Shown: positions 44,607 to 54,273 of the stretch, piece by piece | Layout: each line of letters opens with the position of its first letter | Numbering within the stretch: the first letter of the stretch is position 1 | Assembly: GCF_042655435.1 (NCBI RefSeq) | Contig: NZ_JBHSMG010000003.1 | Coordinates: forward strand, 229,713 to 293,712 | DNA from: Lysinimonas soli | GTDB taxonomy: Bacteria > Actinomycetota > Actinomycetes > Actinomycetales > Microbacteriaceae | DNA length: 64,000 nt | Direction of reading: 5' to 3' | Notes under the pieces: generated by a model | What the model was told of the DNA's origin: nothing | Seen by the model: only the letters and a program-made list of their open reading frames with translations | Database searches by the model: none | Translations under genes and position numbers: made by a program

Positions 44607-45548
44607 ATGAGTGACGGCCCATCCGGCCTTCCTCCTGCCGGAACGCCCAGCGGCATGAGCGAGGTGCGCGAAGGCGCCCGCGAGCGCGCACGTGAGCTGC
44701 GCGAACTCCACAAGAAGCAGGATCGCCGCCGGCGCTGGATCATCCAGGGCTCGGTGGTGGGTGGCGTGCTCGTCATTCTCGTCGCGATCGTCCTCGTGCT
44801 GTTCAGCGTCGCCCAGCCGAGCGGGCGCGGTCCGGCCAACATGCTCAGCGACGGGATCAAGATCGGCACCGGCTTCAAGGCGGTGAAGACGCCCGGACTG
44901 CCCGTCGACTCCAAGCCCATCCCCTCGGCGACCAACTCGCCCGACGTCATCGACATCAAGGTCTACGTCGACTACCTCTGCCCCAACTGCGGCACCTTCG
45001 AGCAGAAGAACGGCGAGCAGCTGCGGGCCTGGGTCAAGTCGGGGGCGGCGACCGTCGAGATCCACCCGATCGCGATCCTGACCACCAAGTCGGCGGGGAC
45101 GCAGTACTCGTTGCGGGCAGCCAACGCGGCGGCCTGCGTCGCGGAGTATTCTCCCGATCACTTCTTCGACTTCAACGACGCCCTCTTCGTGGACCAGCCC
45201 AAGGAGGGCACGGCGGGCCTCGACGATTCGGCGCTCATCGCACGAGCCCGTAGCGCCGGGGTCACCGACATCGGACAGGTCGGCAAGTGCATCACCGACC
45301 ATCGCTTCCGCGGCTGGGTGCAGGGGGCGACCACCCGCGCTCTCGACGGCCCGATCCCGGGAGCCGACATCAAGGCGGTCGCGTCGACCCCGACGATCAT
45401 CGTCAACGGCACGCAGTTCAAGTACACGACGGCATTCGACCCGAACGAGTTCGCGCAATTCGTGCTGCAGGTCGCCGGCGACACCTTCACCAAGAACCCG
45501 TCTCCGACACCCACCCCGTCGTCCAGCGCGTCACCGACCGCCGGCTGA
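44607..45548 (+). CDS. membrane-anchored DsbA-like thiol:disulfide protein
   Basis: A 313-residue type II membrane protein. The basic cytoplasmic head (about 20-43, rich in Arg/Glu) is followed by a TM helix (about 45-68) and an extracytoplasmic DsbA-type thioredoxin fold with the redox pair Cys125-Cys128 (DYLCPNCGTF), a helical insert, and the cis-Pro loop STPTIIVNGTQF. The tail is Ser/Thr/Pro-rich. Probably oxidises or isomerises exported thiols. A weak promoter TTGGCC-N19-TAGTTT (44543-44573) lies upstream, and GAGAACGAGGA precedes the ATG. Confidence 0.85.
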   Translation: MSDGPSGLPPAGTPSGMSEVREGARERARELRELHKKQDRRRRWIIQGSVVGGVLVILVAIVLVLFSVAQPSGRGPANMLSDGIKIGTGFKAVKTPGLPVDSKPIPSATNSPDVIDIKVYVDYLCPNCGTFEQKNGEQLRAWVKSGAATVEIHPIAILTTKSAGTQYSLRAANAAACVAEYSPDHFFDFNDALFVDQPKEGTAGLDDSALIARARSAGVTDIGQVGKCITDHRFRGWVQGATTRALDGPIPGADIKAVASTPTIIVNGTQFKYTTAFDPNEFAQFVLQVAGDTFTKNPSPTPTPSSSASPTAG

Positions 45549-45616
45549 TCTCCGAGGGAGCCGCTCATGGCGGCACCGACTTGGGTCAGAGCCGCCACGA
45601 GCGGCGCGCCGGGGCG

Positions 45617-45622
45617 TACCGT
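45617..45622 (+). promoter_or_regulatory. leaderless -10 box of the membrane acyltransferase-like gene
   Basis: TACCGT ends 6 bases before the ATG at 45629; no ribosome-binding site is visible. Confidence 0.4.
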
Positions 45623-45628
45623 TGCGTC

Positions 45629-46630
45629 ATGTCAGCCGGGTTCCGAGACGCGCCGCTGAGCGCGAGCGAAGACGGATCGAGCGCCGTCGCGCCGACCCGT
45701 GACCTGGCCGTCGACCGCCTGCGGGGCGCCCTCGTCATCCTCATGGTCGGGGGCGACTATCTGGCCGGGGTGCAGGTCATTCCGGCGTTCCTCAAACACG
45801 CGCCGGATGTCGGCTTCACCGTCGCCGACACGGTCGCGTCCGCGTTCGTCTTCGTCGTCGGGGTGAACTACGGCCCCTCCTTCGCCCGCCGTCTGGGCAT
45901 GGGGGGCGGTCGCAGCTACCGGCACTTCCTCCTGCGATATCTCGCCCTCATCGGAATCGGCGCCCTGATCGCTGCGGGCTCGACGACCGTGGCGGGCGCG
46001 CCCGGCGACTGGGGCGTTCTGCAGGCGCTGGGCGTCGCGGGCCTGACCTGCCTGATCGTCATCCGGTTCCCCACCTGGATCCGCTTCGTCGTCGGGGCTC
46101 TGATCCTCTGCGTCTACCAGTACGCCCTCGACACGTCGATGCTCGCGGTCGTGCTCCACTCCGTGCACGGCGGCCTGTTCGGCGCGGTGGCCTGGGCGGC
46201 CCTGCTGATCCTGTCCACGGCCGTCGCCGACGTATGGCGCGCGGGGCTGCGGCCCTATGCGATCTGCTGCGCCGTGCTGGTCGTGGTCGCGACCGTCTCG
46301 GCGCTGCTCGTGCCGGTGAGCAAGAACCGGGTGTCGCTGAGCTTCGTGCTGATCACGCTGGCGATCAGCGCCCTCGTGTTCCTGGCGGTCGAGCTCGGAT
46401 CGCGGGCGGTGCCGAACGGTGTCGGAGTGCTGTGCTGGTGGGGCGAGAGCGCGCTCGGGCTGTATCTGCTGCACCTGGTGATCCTCGCCGCGGTGGTGGT
46501 TCCCACCACAGGCTGGTGGTACGTCGGTGCGACGTTCTGGCTCGCGGCGATCCAGCTGGTCGTGATCCTCGCGCTCATGACGCTCGTGGCCTGGTGGCTG
46601 CACCGGCAGCGGCTGACCATCAAGCTGTAG
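45629..46630 (+). CDS. multi-pass membrane protein, acyltransferase-like (DUF1624/HGSNAT type)
   Basis: A 333-residue protein with about nine or ten TM helices. The opening LAVDRLRGALVILMVGGDYL resembles the Arg-x-x-Arg-Gly helix of acyltransferase/heparan-glucosaminide N-acetyltransferase-like families, and the late GESALGLYLLHLVILA is like their final helices. Assignment is by overall pattern only; an alternative is an unrelated transporter-like membrane protein. The ATG at 45629 is set by the leaderless box. Convergent with the YcaQ-like gene. Confidence 0.6.
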   Translation: MSAGFRDAPLSASEDGSSAVAPTRDLAVDRLRGALVILMVGGDYLAGVQVIPAFLKHAPDVGFTVADTVASAFVFVVGVNYGPSFARRLGMGGGRSYRHFLLRYLALIGIGALIAAGSTTVAGAPGDWGVLQALGVAGLTCLIVIRFPTWIRFVVGALILCVYQYALDTSMLAVVLHSVHGGLFGAVAWAALLILSTAVADVWRAGLRPYAICCAVLVVVATVSALLVPVSKNRVSLSFVLITLAISALVFLAVELGSRAVPNGVGVLCWWGESALGLYLLHLVILAAVVVPTTGWWYVGATFWLAAIQLVVILALMTLVAWWLHRQRLTIKL

Positions 46631-46641
46631 CGGATCGGCGG

Positions 46642-47727
46642 TCAGCGACGCCCTTCGGCGATCGCAACGCCCAACCACTGGGCGAGTTCCGAGATCTCGG
46701 CCCGGATCATCGCGTGCTCCTCCGGTTCGAGGGGGAAGAACTCATGCACCGCGTCGACCCGCAGGATCCCTTCCGCGCGATCGACGGCGGCTTCCAGCAT
46801 TCCGACGAATCGATCGCCCATCAGGATCGGATGCGCGAACGGGCCGTACGTGCGCTGCGGCTTCGGCTTGAACTGTTCCAGCACGTAGTCGAAGTCGAAG
46901 ATCTCGCGCAGTCGCGGGCGGTCGAAGAGCAGCCCGTCGTAGGGGTTGAGGAACGCGACGCGGCCGCCGTCGTCGTCGTCGAGCACGGCGAGGGCCGCGG
47001 GGTCGACGCGCCAGCTCGTGCGCAAGCCCTCGATCGCCACGGGCTCGCCGGCCAGACCGACCGGGGTCCACGGTGACTTCTGACGGGCGAGACCGGCGGC
47101 CTGCAGTCGGCGCTCGTCGAGCAGGCGCTCGGCCTCGTCGTCGTCGAGCTGCGGGAGGTTGCTCGGATACACGCGTTCGGCGAGATCCCAGCGGCGGTGG
47201 CGACCCTCGCGCCCAACCACGGCGACGATGCCCTGCCTGCTGAGGAAGTCCAGCATGGTCGGCACCTGATTCGAGCCTGACCAGCCGTCGGGCGGGCGGC
47301 TGAGTTGCGCCGTGTCGGGGATGTCGACGGCGAGCAGCGGCCCCTCGGCGCGGAGCCGCGCCAGCACGTCCCGGCGGAATGCGTCGTTGGCCTCGAGCCA
47401 CTGCCGCGTGCTCTCTCGCCGGGGCCAGCGACGCATGAGCGGCAGCATCAGCGGCAGCAGACTGGTCGGCCGGAACGCCCCGTCGAACTCGAACAGCAGG
47501 CGATCGCGTTCGACCGCCTTGCTCAGCTGACCCGGCTCGTACGCGTACCCGATGCGCGACCAGAGGATGCTGTGCTCGGCCGGCGCGATCACCGCGGTCG
47601 GGTCGATCTTGACGGCCCCCAGCTGCGCGGCGACCTCGACGACATCGCCCGGCCGCCCGGCGTCCAGCAGCTGCGCCCGCACGACGATGCGTCGTGCCTC
47701 CTCGCGCGTGAGCCGGCGGGTTTCCAT
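46642..47727 (-). CDS. YcaQ-like winged-helix DNA-binding protein (DUF1006)
   Basis: A 361-residue protein of the YcaQ/AlkX-AlkZ family, multi-winged-helix proteins; characterised members are DNA glycosylases acting on alkylated bases or crosslinks. The LGAVKIDPTAVI segment is where YcaQ members carry a catalytic QxD; here it reads K-I-D. SILWSRIGYAYEPGQL and FNP-type late blocks (AFLNPYDGLLFDRPRLREIFDF) are typical. A TAGCCT box lies 8 bases before the ATG on the minus strand. Divergent from the vanR-like gene. Confidence 0.75.
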   Translation of the reverse strand: METRRLTREEARRIVVRAQLLDAGRPGDVVEVAAQLGAVKIDPTAVIAPAEHSILWSRIGYAYEPGQLSKAVERDRLLFEFDGAFRPTSLLPLMLPLMRRWPRRESTRQWLEANDAFRRDVLARLRAEGPLLAVDIPDTAQLSRPPDGWSGSNQVPTMLDFLSRQGIVAVVGREGRHRRWDLAERVYPSNLPQLDDDEAERLLDERRLQAAGLARQKSPWTPVGLAGEPVAIEGLRTSWRVDPAALAVLDDDDGGRVAFLNPYDGLLFDRPRLREIFDFDYVLEQFKPKPQRTYGPFAHPILMGDRFVGMLEAAVDRAEGILRVDAVHEFFPLEPEEHAMIRAEISELAQWLGVAIAEGRR

Positions 47728-47754
47728 GGCAAGGAAGGCTAACCCGTTCGCTAC

Positions 47755-47764
47755 GCGGACGATA
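47755..47764 (+). promoter_or_regulatory. candidate VanR-type operator upstream of vanR
   Basis: GCGGACGATA recurs exactly once more, at 52312-52321 in the vanH promoter region. Here it lies in the -35 region of vanR, whose TAGCAT -10 (47777-47782) ends 7 bases before the ATG. Confidence 0.45.
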
Positions 47765-47789
47765 TGCGCGGGCTCGTAGCATCGAGAGC

Positions 47790-48471
<682 letters not shown>

Positions 48472-48479
<8 letters not shown>

Positions 48480-49581
48480 GGCGCCCGGGATGAGTGTCCG
48501 GCTGAAGCTCACCCTCAGCTACGTGGGGTTTCTCATGCTCGCCGGAGCCCTGCTGCTCGCCGTCGTGTGGGTCTTCCTCTTGCGTTACGTGCCTGCCGAC
48601 GCGGCGATCACCGCTGGCCCGTCCTTTCCGGGACGGTACGACCTGTGGCGGGCCTTCGCGCCCCCGGCCGCATGGGCGCTGATCTTCCTCCTCGCGTTCG
48701 GTCTGCTGGGAGGCTGGATCCTCGCCGGCCAGATGCTCGCGCCGCTGTCGAGGATCGCGGTCGCCACCCGGCGGGTCGCGAACGGGTCGCTGTCCCATCG
48801 GATCGAACTGGAGGGCCGCAACGACGAGTTCCGCGAACTCGCCGACAGCTTCGACGCCATGCTCGCGCGACTCGAAGCGCATGACGCCGAACAGCAGAGA
48901 TTCGCGGCGAACGCCTCACACGAGTTGCGCACCCCGTTGGCGATCACGCAGACCCTCCTCGATGTCGCTCGCAACGATCCGGATCGCGACACCGGCGCGC
49001 TGCTGGAGCGCCTTCGCGTCGTCAATGCCCGGGCGATCGACCTCACCGAGGCGCTGCTCCTGCTCAGCCGCGCCGACCGGCGGTCGTTCAGCCGAGAACA
49101 GGTCGACCTGTCTCTCATCGCCGAGGAGGCGATCGAAACCCTCGTGCCCTTCGCCGAACAGAACGGCGTCACGATCGAGCCCTCCGGGGAGGTCGCGTCG
49201 GCCGTGGGCTCGCGTGCCCTCCTGCGGCAGATGACGACGAACCTGCTGCACAACGCCATCGTGCACAACCTCCCGGAGCACGGCGTGGTGCGGCTCAGCA
49301 CGGTCACGGGGCCCGATTCCGTCGAGCTGATCGTCGAGAACACCGGTGAGCAGCTCAGCCCTCACCTGGTGTCGACGTTGACGGAACCGTTTCAGCGCGG
49401 AACCCAGCGCGTCCGCAGCGGACACTCGGGGGTGGGTCTCGGCCTGGCGATCGTCAAGAGCATCGTCCAAGCCCACGACGGGACCCTCACGCTCCTCCCC
49501 CTGGCCGGCGGTGGCCTTCGGGTGACGGTTCAGCTGCCGACCGCACCTTCTGACACGGGCATGTCGCGCCCGAACCCGTGA
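48472..49581 (+). CDS. vanS: VanS-like sensor histidine kinase
   Basis: A 369-residue kinase. Two TM helices (about 15-38 and 66-88) enclose a very short extracytoplasmic loop, as in actinobacterial VanS, which senses glycopeptide drugs near the membrane. HAMP-like region 88-140; H-box with His150 (ANASHELRTPLAI); ATPase N box (NLLHNAIVHN) and G box (GVGLGLAIVKS). The ATG lies inside vanR with 8 bases overlap. Its 3' end overlaps convergent vanX by 52 bases. Confidence 0.83.
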
Positions 49582-50204
49582 CGTTGTCCCGAGTCCAGGG
49601 CGATCGGGAAGTCGAAGTAGCGGTCGGGGTGGGGCTCGTCTGTCAGGGTGTAGTGCCACCATTCGCATTCGTAGGCCTGGAACCCGCTGTCCTCCATGAC
49701 GGAGCGGAGCTGCTGACGGCTTCTCGTCTCCTCGGGCGACAGCCCCGTCGCGTCGAAGTGCGACACGGGATCCATCAGATCGTGGTCGCCGCCCATCGGG
49801 ACGAGCTCGCCGCTCTCGAGGTGGAACAGGGTCAGGTCGACCGTGCTGCCCCTGCTGTGGGCGGACCTCGCGTTCACATAGCCCTTCGCGAACATCTCGG
49901 CCCTGTCGATGTTCGGATAGTGCCGACTCTTGGTTCGGCCGTCCTCGGGTTGCGTCGACCAGCGCACGAAGGAGTCGACCGCGCGCTGAGGGCGGTAGCC
50001 GTCCCAGAGGAGCAGCCCGAAACCGAGGGATGAGGCCTCGTCGCGCGCGCGTTCGAGTGCGGCGCACAGGGCCCTCGTTCCGACGATCCGATTGACGAGG
50101 TACCCGTCGACGGGTGCGCCCGTGAAGTTGTCCCAGGTGGCGTACTTGGCATCCCAGCGCACCCCGGGCACGAGCTCGTCGACGAAGACGAAATCCTCCC
50201 TCAC
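49530..50204 (-). CDS. vanX: D-alanyl-D-alanine dipeptidase VanX
   Basis: A 224-residue zinc dipeptidase that destroys D-Ala-D-Ala so that only D-Ala-D-Lac enters peptidoglycan precursors. The zinc motif SxHxxGxxxD is seen in SAHSRGSTVDLTLF, and the catalytic/zinc EWWHY in CEWWHYTL. The conserved LLLWDGYRPQRAVDSF carries the Arg. The GTG start overlaps the vanA stop (GTGA). Third gene of vanHAX; its end overlaps the vanS gene on the other strand. Confidence 0.93.
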   Translation of the reverse strand: MREDFVFVDELVPGVRWDAKYATWDNFTGAPVDGYLVNRIVGTRALCAALERARDEASSLGFGLLLWDGYRPQRAVDSFVRWSTQPEDGRTKSRHYPNIDRAEMFAKGYVNARSAHSRGSTVDLTLFHLESGELVPMGGDHDLMDPVSHFDATGLSPEETRSRQQLRSVMEDSGFQAYECEWWHYTLTDEPHPDRYFDFPIALDSGQRHGFGRDMPVSEGAVGS

Positions 50205-51241
50205 GAGCCCGCTCCCGACAGCGCCAGCGTCGCCAGCCGATCGATCACCTCGCCGAGCGGCAGGCCGGCGGCGGCCATCATCCTCGGATAGCGGCTGTAC
50301 GAGGTCAGACCGGGCAAGGTGTTGACCTCGTTCAGCACGACCGTGCCGTCGTCTCGAAGGAACATGTCCACGCGGGCGAGCCCGCGGCATCCCAGGGCCC
50401 GATAGACCGCTTCGGCCGTCTGCTGAACGAGTGACCGGGACCGGGCCGAGATGTCGGCGGGCACGATGAAGGTCGCGTTCTCGGATCCGCTCTCCGGATC
50501 GCGTTCCTGGTGGATCCTGAAGAAACCGTGCGCGAGGGCGACGCGATCGACCTCTCCCGAGGTCAGCTCCGAACCGTTTCCCAGGATGGCGCAGCCGATC
50601 TCGCTGCCGATGACCGCCTCCTCGATGAGGACCTTGGAGTCGTACGCCCGCGCCGTCTCGACGGCATCCGCCAGTCCCTCGCCTCGGACGACCTTCGTCA
50701 CGCCGAAGGAGGATCCCGACCGCGCGGGCTTGACGAAGACGGGGTAGCCGAGCCCATCGGGGTCGACGGTCTCGTCGGGCCCGACGACTCGGAAGTCGGG
50801 GGTCGCGATCCCCGCACCGCGGGCGACGAGGTAGGCAAGAGACTTGTCCATCGCGAGGGCGGAAGCGGCGATGTCACACCCGATGTACGGAATGCCCGAG
50901 AGCTCAAGCAGACCCTGCATCGCCCCGTCTTCGCCGAATCTGCCGTGCAGAACCGGGAACACGAGATCGAGCCGGATGGTCTGGTATCCCTCCGGCGTGA
51001 GAACCAGCAGACCGTGGACGCCGGGATCGGGCGCGAGCATCGCCCGTGGCAACTCGCCGTCGTCCAGGTCGACGCCCGGGTGGTCGCAGAGCTTCCAGGT
51101 TCCGCTCGTCGTGATCCCGATCCAGACCGGATCGTACGTGTCGAGGTCGAGGTTCTTCGCGACCGCGCGCGCCGACTTGACCGAGATCGGGTGCTCCTCC
51201 GACCGGCCACCGAAGACGATTCCGATCGTCAACCTAGTCAT
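50201..51241 (-). CDS. vanA: D-alanine-D-lactate ligase (VanA type)
   Basis: A 346-residue ATP-grasp ligase. The N-terminal loop GGRSEEHPISVKSA and the DKSLAYLVARGAGIATP block match D-Ala-D-Lac ligases of the VanA group rather than housekeeping Ddl. The omega-loop region FRIHQERDPESGSENAT is also VanA-like, and ATP/Mg binding is in VVLNEVNTLPGLTSYS. It makes the depsipeptide that glycopeptide antibiotics bind poorly. Eight-base overlap with vanH and GTGA overlap with vanX. Confidence 0.92.
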   Translation of the reverse strand: MTRLTIGIVFGGRSEEHPISVKSARAVAKNLDLDTYDPVWIGITTSGTWKLCDHPGVDLDDGELPRAMLAPDPGVHGLLVLTPEGYQTIRLDLVFPVLHGRFGEDGAMQGLLELSGIPYIGCDIAASALAMDKSLAYLVARGAGIATPDFRVVGPDETVDPDGLGYPVFVKPARSGSSFGVTKVVRGEGLADAVETARAYDSKVLIEEAVIGSEIGCAILGNGSELTSGEVDRVALAHGFFRIHQERDPESGSENATFIVPADISARSRSLVQQTAEAVYRALGCRGLARVDMFLRDDGTVVLNEVNTLPGLTSYSRYPRMMAAAGLPLGEVIDRLATLALSGAGS

Positions 51242-52259
51242 GCTGCAGCCCCCTCTCGAAGCGAAGGCAATTGACGAGGCTGTTGACGACGGTGTCGTTC
51301 AGAGCATGGTCGGTGAAGTAGGCGGTGTGCGGAGTGACGATCGCGTTCGGCAGCTGCTGGAGTCGCATCAGAGCCTCGTTCTCGATGGGCCGGTTCCGGT
51401 GGTCGGCGTAGAAGACCCCGTCCTCCTCCTCCAGCACGTCGACGGCGGCGCCGCCCAACCGACCGCTCTCCAGCGCCGCGATGAGGGCATGCGTGTCGAC
51501 GAGCCCGCCCCGGCCGGTGTTGATGAGGTACGCGCCGGGCTTCATCTGCTCGAACCGACCGGCATCCAGCAGATGGCGGGTCGTTGCGTCGAGTGGCGTG
51601 TGGAGCGTGACGACGTCGCTGCGCCGCAGCAGGTCGTCGAGTGTGACGTAGTCGGCCGGGCTCTTCTGCCGCTGGTCGAAGGCGATGACCCGACATCCGA
51701 ATCCTCGAAGCCTGTCGATGACGGCCGTACCGATGCGCCCGGTGCCGACGACCCCGACGGTCAAGTCGCGCAGCTCCCTGCCGCGCGAGTCGTGGAGCCG
51801 GTAGTCGTGCACCTCGGTGCGACGGACGATCGACTTCGCGTGCCGCAGGGACATCAGCATGAGCATCAGCGTGAAGTCGGCGACGCTGTCGGGGGAGTAG
51901 GCGACTCCCTCGACGGTGATGCCCACGCTGCGGGCGTAGTCGATGTCGAGATGGTTGTGTCCGATACTCCGCGTCGAGATGTACTCGACGCCGGCGCGAC
52001 TCAGCGCCGCGAGATGCGCATCGGTGATCCGTGACCTGTGACTCACGCTGATGCAGCGATGTCCGCCGGCGAGCTCGATCGTCGACTCCGAGACGGCCGC
52101 CGCCGTGATGACGGGGGTGATGCCGAAGTAGGGCGCCTTCTCTCGCAGGAGCGCGGCCTCATCGACGTCGCATCCGTAGAAGGCGACGACCGGTCGTGCA
52201 TCGGGCGATTCCCGGATGGATGCTGCGGAGGATCTCGATGCTGACTTGCTGCCGATCAT
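51234..52259 (-). CDS. vanH: D-lactate dehydrogenase VanH
   Basis: A 341-residue D-2-hydroxyacid dehydrogenase reducing pyruvate to D-lactate for VanA. The NAD loop is VGVVGTGRIGTAVIDRL, the catalytic Arg is in YLINTGRGGLVD, and the catalytic His is in VTPHTAYFTDHAL; SIGHNHLDIDYARSVGI is typical of the VanH/LdhD group. The ATG at 52259 is taken; a TTG at 52271 is also in frame. First gene of vanHAX. Confidence 0.92.
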   Translation of the reverse strand: MIGSKSASRSSAASIRESPDARPVVAFYGCDVDEAALLREKAPYFGITPVITAAAVSESTIELAGGHRCISVSHRSRITDAHLAALSRAGVEYISTRSIGHNHLDIDYARSVGITVEGVAYSPDSVADFTLMLMLMSLRHAKSIVRRTEVHDYRLHDSRGRELRDLTVGVVGTGRIGTAVIDRLRGFGCRVIAFDQRQKSPADYVTLDDLLRRSDVVTLHTPLDATTRHLLDAGRFEQMKPGAYLINTGRGGLVDTHALIAALESGRLGGAAVDVLEEEDGVFYADHRNRPIENEALMRLQQLPNAIVTPHTAYFTDHALNDTVVNSLVNCLRFERGLQHD

Positions 52260-52296
52260 CCCCCCAGCCAAGGCGAGCGCCCGTTGCCAGGACGTA

Positions 52297-52321
52297 TCCG
52301 CATTTCGATATGCGGACGATA
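52297..52321 (-). promoter_or_regulatory. vanH promoter region: inverted repeat and VanR-type motif
   Basis: TCCGCAT-N6-ATGCGGA (52297-52316) is a perfect inverted repeat in the 78-base gap before vanH. The overlapping GCGGACGATA (52312-52321) is identical to the motif upstream of vanR. Together they look like the binding site of the response regulator. Confidence 0.5.
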
Positions 52322-52337
52322 CGCCCCGGGAAGCGGA

Positions 52338-53459
52338 TCACACCCCCCTGAACAGGTCCGCGAGGGCGTGGGGTGCGCCGGAGCCGAAGATGAGGTCGAC
52401 GTCCTGATGTCCGACGGCGGCTGCGGTCGCCGAGCGTGCGAACATGACCTGCTCGAACTCGGCGAGCGCGGTGTCGCTGTCGTCTCGATGCGCCGCGATC
52501 GCCTGCGCCAACTCGGCTCCGTCCAGCATCGCGTTGTTCGCGCCGTCACTGCCGGGGACGGTGGCGTGCGCGGCGTCACCGATCAGCGTGACGCCCGACG
52601 AGTGAGTCCAATGGTGGTCGTCGGGGAGCTCGTAGATCATCCTCAGGATCGGGTCGGTATCGGCGTCGGAGATCAGGCCCTTGAGGTCGTCGGCCCAGTC
52701 GTCGAACTCGATGACGAGCCTCGCCTTGGTGGCGACCGCGTCTCCGAAGTCGATGCTGCCGAACCACTCCGGCGATTCATCCAGGACGACGTAGTTGTGG
52801 ATCCGGTTGCCCGGCTCGCGGTGCGCGAGAAAGCCACGACCGGGCTCGAGCGCATACAGCGCGCCGCCTCCCACTACCTTCGCGATCCCGGCGTGACGGA
52901 CGTCGACGTCATCGAGATAGGTGTCGATGTAGCTCAACCCCGAGTAGGAGGGGACGCTGTCGGAGACTAACGGACGCACCTTCGACCAGACGCCGTCGGC
53001 ACCGATGAGCATCTCAGACACGACGACCGAACCGTCCGCGAAGACGAGTTCGTGCCGTCCGTCGCCGAGGGCGGATGCGGAGGTCAGCTTCTTCCCCCAG
53101 CGGACGGTGCCGGGGTCCAGCGACTCGAGCAGGATGCGCCGGATGTCGCCCCGCAACGCCTCGGGATTCGTCATGGTGCCGTCGTCGGGCATCTCGGCAA
53201 GCAGGACGCCGTGCCGGTCGAAGACCCGTGCCGCCGCACCACCGAGGTGGACGATCGAGCGGAACTCGTCGCTGAGGCCGGCGATCGCGAGCGCCAGTTG
53301 GCCGTTCTCCTCGTGAAGATCCAGCTGGCCGCCCTGGCTGCGGGCCTGATCGGACGTGTCGAGTTCGTAGACGGCCGCTGGGATGCCGTGACGCTGCAGC
53401 ACCCGGGCCGCGGTCAATCCGCCGAGCCCGGCGCCGATGATGGTGACAGAAAGAGTCAT
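52338..53459 (-). CDS. Tet(X)-like FAD-dependent monooxygenase
   Basis: A 373-residue class A flavin monooxygenase. The FAD-binding GAGLGGLTAARVL and the second flavin motif LIGDAAHATVPGSDGANNAM are clear. The RSQGGQLDLHEENGQLAL block and the C-terminal VDLIFGSGAPHALADLF follow the layout of Tet(X), which hydroxylates tetracyclines. Substrate is not proven; many related enzymes oxidise other aromatics. Divergent from a TetR gene, with twin operators between them and nearest this start. Confidence 0.83.
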   Translation of the reverse strand: MTLSVTIIGAGLGGLTAARVLQRHGIPAAVYELDTSDQARSQGGQLDLHEENGQLALAIAGLSDEFRSIVHLGGAAARVFDRHGVLLAEMPDDGTMTNPEALRGDIRRILLESLDPGTVRWGKKLTSASALGDGRHELVFADGSVVVSEMLIGADGVWSKVRPLVSDSVPSYSGLSYIDTYLDDVDVRHAGIAKVVGGGALYALEPGRGFLAHREPGNRIHNYVVLDESPEWFGSIDFGDAVATKARLVIEFDDWADDLKGLISDADTDPILRMIYELPDDHHWTHSSGVTLIGDAAHATVPGSDGANNAMLDGAELAQAIAAHRDDSDTALAEFEQVMFARSATAAAVGHQDVDLIFGSGAPHALADLFRGV

Positions 53460-53480
53460 GATGAAGTCCGTCTTCTCGAT

Positions 53481-53517
53481 TGGAGCAATGCTCCATTAAG
53501 CTTGGAGCGACGCTCCA
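53481..53517. promoter_or_regulatory. twin TetR operators
   Basis: Two perfect palindromes, TGGAGC-AAT-GCTCCA (53481-53495) and TGGAGC-GAC-GCTCCA (53503-53517), with centres 22 bases (two helical turns) apart, fill the divergent gap between the monooxygenase and the TetR gene. Confidence 0.8.
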
Positions 53518-53536
53518 CTTCTGTCAAGATGGGGTC

Positions 53537-54214
53537 ATGACATCGCCGAGCAGCCGATCAGCGCGTCGGATCGATGCCCTGTCAAAGGAGCGCATCGTCG
53601 ACGCGGCGATCGCCATCCTCGACGCGGACGAGTCCGACGGCGCCGCTCTGACGCTGCGCAGACTGATGACGCGGCTCGAGACCGGCTCAGGGGCGATCTA
53701 TCATCACGTCGCCACCATGGACGAGCTGCGCGCGGCGGCAGCCGATCAGGTATTGCGACCGCAGTTCGAGGCGATCTCGAGCGAGAGCGAGCCGAATGAC
53801 GCCCTTCGGGCGGTCGCACGTGCGATCTTCGAATCGATCCGCGCTCACCCCTGGATCGGCGTCCAGTTGACGCGGAGCCCCCTCCAGGACGCCGTCATTC
53901 GGATCTGGAAGACCATCGGCATTCAGCTGGAGCGTCTCGGCCTTCGCGGGGCGGCCGCAGCAACGGCGGGATCCACCCTGACCAGCTTTGTTCTCGGATC
54001 GGTGGCTCAGTTCGGCGCGGGACCGTCACGACACATGGGCGCGGCGGATCGAAGGGAATACCTGGAGACGCTGGCCCAGGAATGGGCGCAGCTGGATGGC
54101 GACATCGTCGTCCAGGACATCGCCTCTCAGCTCCGAGAGCACGACGACCTCCAACAGTCCCTCGACGGCGTCGACCTCATTCTCAGAGGAATCGCCGCGA
54201 GGCCGACGAGCTGA
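53537..54214 (+). CDS. TetR-family repressor of the Tet(X)-like gene
   Basis: A 225-residue regulator. The N-terminal HTH (about 18-65) contains LTLRRLMTRLETGSGAIYHH, and a helical TetR C-terminal domain follows. The ATG at 53537 lies behind GGGG; the longer frame from 53480 runs back through the operators and is rejected. Divergent arrangement plus twin operators implies that it represses both genes and is released by a drug-like ligand. Confidence 0.83.
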   Translation: MTSPSSRSARRIDALSKERIVDAAIAILDADESDGAALTLRRLMTRLETGSGAIYHHVATMDELRAAAADQVLRPQFEAISSESEPNDALRAVARAIFESIRAHPWIGVQLTRSPLQDAVIRIWKTIGIQLERLGLRGAAAATAGSTLTSFVLGSVAQFGAGPSRHMGAADRREYLETLAQEWAQLDGDIVVQDIASQLREHDDLQQSLDGVDLILRGIAARPTS

Positions 54215-54273
54215 CAGCGGGTTGAGATGCTCGGCGATGGGCGGCGCCGCAGGTCGTCCAGAGCCGTCAGCGT

